Positions 4,464 to 6,389 of a DNA stretch of 6,389 nt are shown piece by piece (the first letter of the stretch is position 1; each line of letters begins with the position of its first letter). Below the pieces are notes generated by a model, which was not told the DNA's origin, did not search any database, and was given only the letters and a program-made list of their open reading frames with translations. The translations under genes and the position numbers were made by a program. The stretch is from contig JAEUNV010000134.1 of NCBI GenBank assembly GCA_016790385.1, positions 1-6,389 of the forward strand. The letters are read 5' to 3'. Origin of the DNA: Zoogloea sp. (lineage in GTDB: Bacteria; Pseudomonadota; Gammaproteobacteria; Burkholderiales; Rhodocyclaceae).

Positions 4464-5666
4464 ATGGAGCAAACAAGTCACGCCAGCAATGTCCTCTTCG
4501 TCTTGCTCGGCGCCATCATGGTGCTGGCCATGCATGCCGGCTTTGCCTTTCTCGAACTCGGCACCGTCCGCAAGAAGAACCAGGTCAATGCCCTGGTCAA
4601 GATCCTGACGGATTTCGGCGTCTCGGCCCTGGCCTATTTCTTCATCGGTTACACGGTGGCCTACGGGGCCCACTTCTTCGCCAGTGCCGAGGTGCTGTCC
4701 GAAAAAAGCGGTTACGAGATGGTCAAGTTCTTCTTCCTCCTAACCTTTGCCGCGGCCATTCCGGCCATCATCTCCGGCGGCATTGCCGAGCGCGCCCGCT
4801 TTCACCCCCAGAGCATCGCCACCTTCCTTCTGGTGGGCTTCGTCTATCCCTTCTTCGAGGGCATCGCCTGGAACGACAACCTGGGCATCCAGCCCTGGCT
4901 GGAAGCCACCTTCGGCGCCAAGTTCCATGACTTCGCCGGTTCGGTGGTGGTACATGCGGTGGGCGGCTGGATCGCCCTGCCCGCTGTGCTGCTGCTTGGC
5001 GCCCGGCACGGCCGCTACACCAAGGACGGCAACGTGTCGGCCCATCCGCCGTCGAACATCCCCTTCCTGGCCCTGGGCGCCTGGATCCTCACCGTGGGCT
5101 GGTTCGGCTTCAACGTGATGTCGGCCCAGACCCTGGACAAGGTCAGCGGCCTGGTGGCCCTCAACTCCCTGATGGCCATGGTTGGCGGCACCATGGCCGC
5201 GATGGTGCTGGGCAAGAACGACCCGGGCTTCATCCACAACGGCCCCCTCGCCGGTCTGGTGGCGGTGTGTGCCGGCTCGGATCTGATGCACCCCATCGGC
5301 GCCCTGATCACCGGACTGGTGGCCGGGGGGCTGTTCGTCCAATTGTTCACCCTCACACAGAACCGCTGGAAGATCGACGATGTGCTGGGGGTGTGGCCGC
5401 TGCACGGCCTGTGCGGGGCCTGGGGTGGCATCGCGGCGGGGATCTTCGGAGCGAAGGCACTGGGCGGCATGGGTGGTGTCAGCCTGACGGCGCAGGTCAT
5501 CGGCACGCTGGGCGGCATCGTGATTGCGCTCGCCGGCGGCTACCTGGTTTACGGGCTCCTGCGCGCCACCATCGGCATTCGCCTGGATCCCGAAGAAGAG
5601 TACGAAGGCGCCGACCTCACCATCCACAGGATCACCGCCACGGCGGATCGCGAAACCCACTGGTAG
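4464..5666 (+). CDS. amtB: Ammonium transporter (Amt family)
   Basis: A 400-residue inner-membrane channel of the Amt/Mep/Rh family, working as a trimer to take up ammonium when nitrogen is scarce. The sequence has about eleven hydrophobic helices and starts directly with the first (about 8-30), without the cleaved signal peptide of E. coli AmtB. Landmarks: HAGFAFLELGTVR (24-36), the substrate-recruiting Asp156 in the signature DFAGS (156-160), and the twin pore histidines His164 (VVHAVGG) and His314 (WPLHGLCGAWGG). All are offset by four from E. coli Asp160, His168 and His318. The cytosolic tail (about 373-400, DPEEEYEGADLTIHRI) is the conserved segment that PII protein GlnK contacts. ATG 4464 has GGAG (4454-4457) six bases before it; an in-frame ATG at 4422 lies within the promoter. 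No glnK precedes it, unlike the usual glnK-amtB pair, so it may be a second, independently placed paralogue. Confidence 0.95.
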   Translation: MEQTSHASNVLFVLLGAIMVLAMHAGFAFLELGTVRKKNQVNALVKILTDFGVSALAYFFIGYTVAYGAHFFASAEVLSEKSGYEMVKFFFLLTFAAAIPAIISGGIAERARFHPQSIATFLLVGFVYPFFEGIAWNDNLGIQPWLEATFGAKFHDFAGSVVVHAVGGWIALPAVLLLGARHGRYTKDGNVSAHPPSNIPFLALGAWILTVGWFGFNVMSAQTLDKVSGLVALNSLMAMVGGTMAAMVLGKNDPGFIHNGPLAGLVAVCAGSDLMHPIGALITGLVAGGLFVQLFTLTQNRWKIDDVLGVWPLHGLCGAWGGIAAGIFGAKALGGMGGVSLTAQVIGTLGGIVIALAGGYLVYGLLRATIGIRLDPEEEYEGADLTIHRITATADRETHW

Positions 5667-5840
5667 AGGCCCGGGGTACAGGCAGGACGGCCGGGTCCGC
5701 CACGGGTGACTTGATTCACTCCCGGTGCGTCCGCCTGTCAGCACCGACCCGGCCGAAAGCCAAGGGGCGACGGAAGTCGCTACCGTCAGCAGGGATTCGC
5801 GGAGCACGGCCCGATCCACATATTTACGCGCCTCCTTTAG
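5667..5840 (+). other. Gap between amtB and the helicase gene
   Basis: No gene is seen here. A 7-bp stem, GGCCCGG/CCGGGTC (5668-5674 with 5691-5697, one G.U), follows the amtB stop but has no T-run, so it is at best a weak 3' end structure. Further small stems are CGGTGC/GCACCG around 5733-5756 and GCGAC-GGAA-GTCGC at 5767-5780. None forms a clear intrinsic terminator. Confidence 0.4.
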
Positions 5841-5851
5841 CTGTATAAAAT
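5823..5851 (+). promoter_or_regulatory. Sigma-70 promoter of the helicase gene
   Basis: TTTACG (5823-5828, four of six -35 bases), a 17-base spacer and TAAAAT (5846-5851, five of six -10 bases). The start would fall near 5858, with a leader of about 13 nt. The -10 lies inside the LexA box, so bound LexA would block polymerase. Confidence 0.6.
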
Positions 5852-5856
5852 AACAG
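5841..5856 (+). promoter_or_regulatory. LexA-binding SOS box
   Basis: CTGT-ATAAAATA-ACAG is the full CTGT-N8-ACAG core with an all-A/T centre, as in the E. coli-type LexA operator (taCTGT(AT)4ACAGta). It covers the -10 and ends 14 bases before the helicase ATG, the usual place for an SOS operator. Damage-induced expression of a UvrD-type helicase agrees with the known SOS control of uvrD in E. coli. Confidence 0.85.
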
Positions 5857-5870
5857 CCAAAGGAGTGCTC

Positions 5871-6389
5871 ATGCACCAGCCACCCGCCCTTCAGTCATCC
5901 GCCGCCGAGGCGCTACCCAACTACCTCGACACCCTCAACGAGGCCCAGCGCACAGCAGCCGTGCATGGCATCGGCCCCGGCGCAGGAGCGGATGACGGCC
6001 CCCTTCTGGTGATTGCCGGTGCCGGATCCGGCAAAACGGCCACCCTTGCCCACCGGGTGGCCCACCTGCTGGCCCATGGCGCCGATCCGGGCGGAATCCT
6101 GCTTCTTACCTTTTCCCGGCGCGCCGCCGACGAGATGATCCGGCGCGTGCAGCGCATTGCCGCCAGGCTGTCGCCCCGTCACGCACGCCTGGCCAGCGCC
6201 GGCTTTCCCTGGGCCGGCACCTTTCACAGTGTGGGCGCCCGCCTGCTGCGGGAGTTCGCCGGGAGCATAGGCCTCGACCCGGCCTTTACCGTCCACGACC
6301 GGGAAGACTCGTCCGACCTGATGAATCTTGTCCGCCATGAGATGGGCCTGTCAGCCAAGGGCAGGCGTTTTCCCCTCAAGGGCACCTGT
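5871..6389 (+). CDS. UvrD/Rep-type ATP-dependent DNA helicase, N-terminal part (partial)
   Basis: The first 173 codons of a superfamily 1A 3'-5' DNA helicase; the gene continues past the right edge. The Q-motif region is LNEAQRTAAVH (22-32). Walker A (motif I) is AGAGSGKT with Lys55, motif Ia is LLLTFSRRAADEM (77-89), and motif Ib lies around GTFHSVGARLLR (116-127). Walker B and motifs III-VI are outside the window. ATG 5871 is set by AAAGGAG (5859-5865) five bases upstream and by the promoter/LexA box directly before it. An insert rich in Gly, Ala and Asp (about 33-43) between the Q motif and Walker A, and TFSRRAADEM in place of the usual TFTNKAA, set it apart from housekeeping UvrD. It may therefore be a paralogous, damage-inducible helicase, so no symbol is assigned. 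Confidence 0.9.
   Translation, partial: MHQPPALQSSAAEALPNYLDTLNEAQRTAAVHGIGPGAGADDGPLLVIAGAGSGKTATLAHRVAHLLAHGADPGGILLLTFSRRAADEMIRRVQRIAARLSPRHARLASAGFPWAGTFHSVGARLLREFAGSIGLDPAFTVHDREDSSDLMNLVRHEMGLSAKGRRFPLKGTC

Noticed and set aside
4740..5876. Long 378-codon open frame on the minus strand over amtB
   Set aside because: It lies antisense to a clear Amt transporter, has a low-complexity Gly/His/Gln/Asp-rich translation typical of antisense frames in GC-rich DNA, and lacks recognisable domains.
1..6389. CRISPR array, tRNA/rRNA, insertion sequence, prophage or defence genes
   Set aside because: No regularly spaced repeats, no cloverleaf with CCA-type end, no transposase or integrase motifs and no terminal repeats were seen on either strand.

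Overview
The window reads as ordinary chromosome from a GC-rich Gram-negative bacterium. A GTP-type PEP carboxykinase, a class III-signal type IV pilin, an AmpD amidase, an AmtB transporter and several sigma-54 promoters together suggest a betaproteobacterium, probably of the Rhodocyclales (Azoarcus/Thauera-like). That placement is inferred from protein character and gene mix, not from a database match.

Layout. 1-258 is the 3' end of pckG, closed by a strong hairpin terminator. 348-1511 is a fold-type I PLP aminotransferase on the same strand. A perfect A-tract/T-tract hairpin at 1604-1634 separates it from a convergent gene, a membrane-anchored lytic transglycosylase (1658-2359, minus). Upstream of the transglycosylase lies about 490 bases without a convincing gene. 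This stretch carries a near-consensus sigma-70 promoter (2688-2716), a foldable RNA segment ending in a U-run, and a long leader. Then come ampD (2849-3469, minus) and the type IV pilin gene pilA (3595-4017, minus), separated by a strong terminator.

The 446-base divergent region 4018-4463 is the richest part of the window. pilA has an exact sigma-54 promoter with an IHF-type site upstream, and a cluster of inverted repeats lies where activator sites would be expected. amtB (4464-5666, plus) has its own sigma-54 promoter, two NtrC-type dyads about three helical turns apart, and a third dyad lying across the promoter core. Downstream of amtB, a SOS (LexA) box overlaps the -10 of a UvrD/Rep-type helicase gene that runs off the right edge (5871-6389+).

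Functional picture. The two peptidoglycan enzymes, a lytic transglycosylase that would release anhydro-muropeptides and AmpD that processes them, sit together and beside a surface pilin. The amtB side reports nitrogen status and the helicase side reports DNA damage. No CRISPR array, tRNA, rRNA, insertion sequence or phage gene was seen. The items most worth a second look are the structured RNA ahead of the transglycosylase and the crowded pilA-amtB regulatory region.
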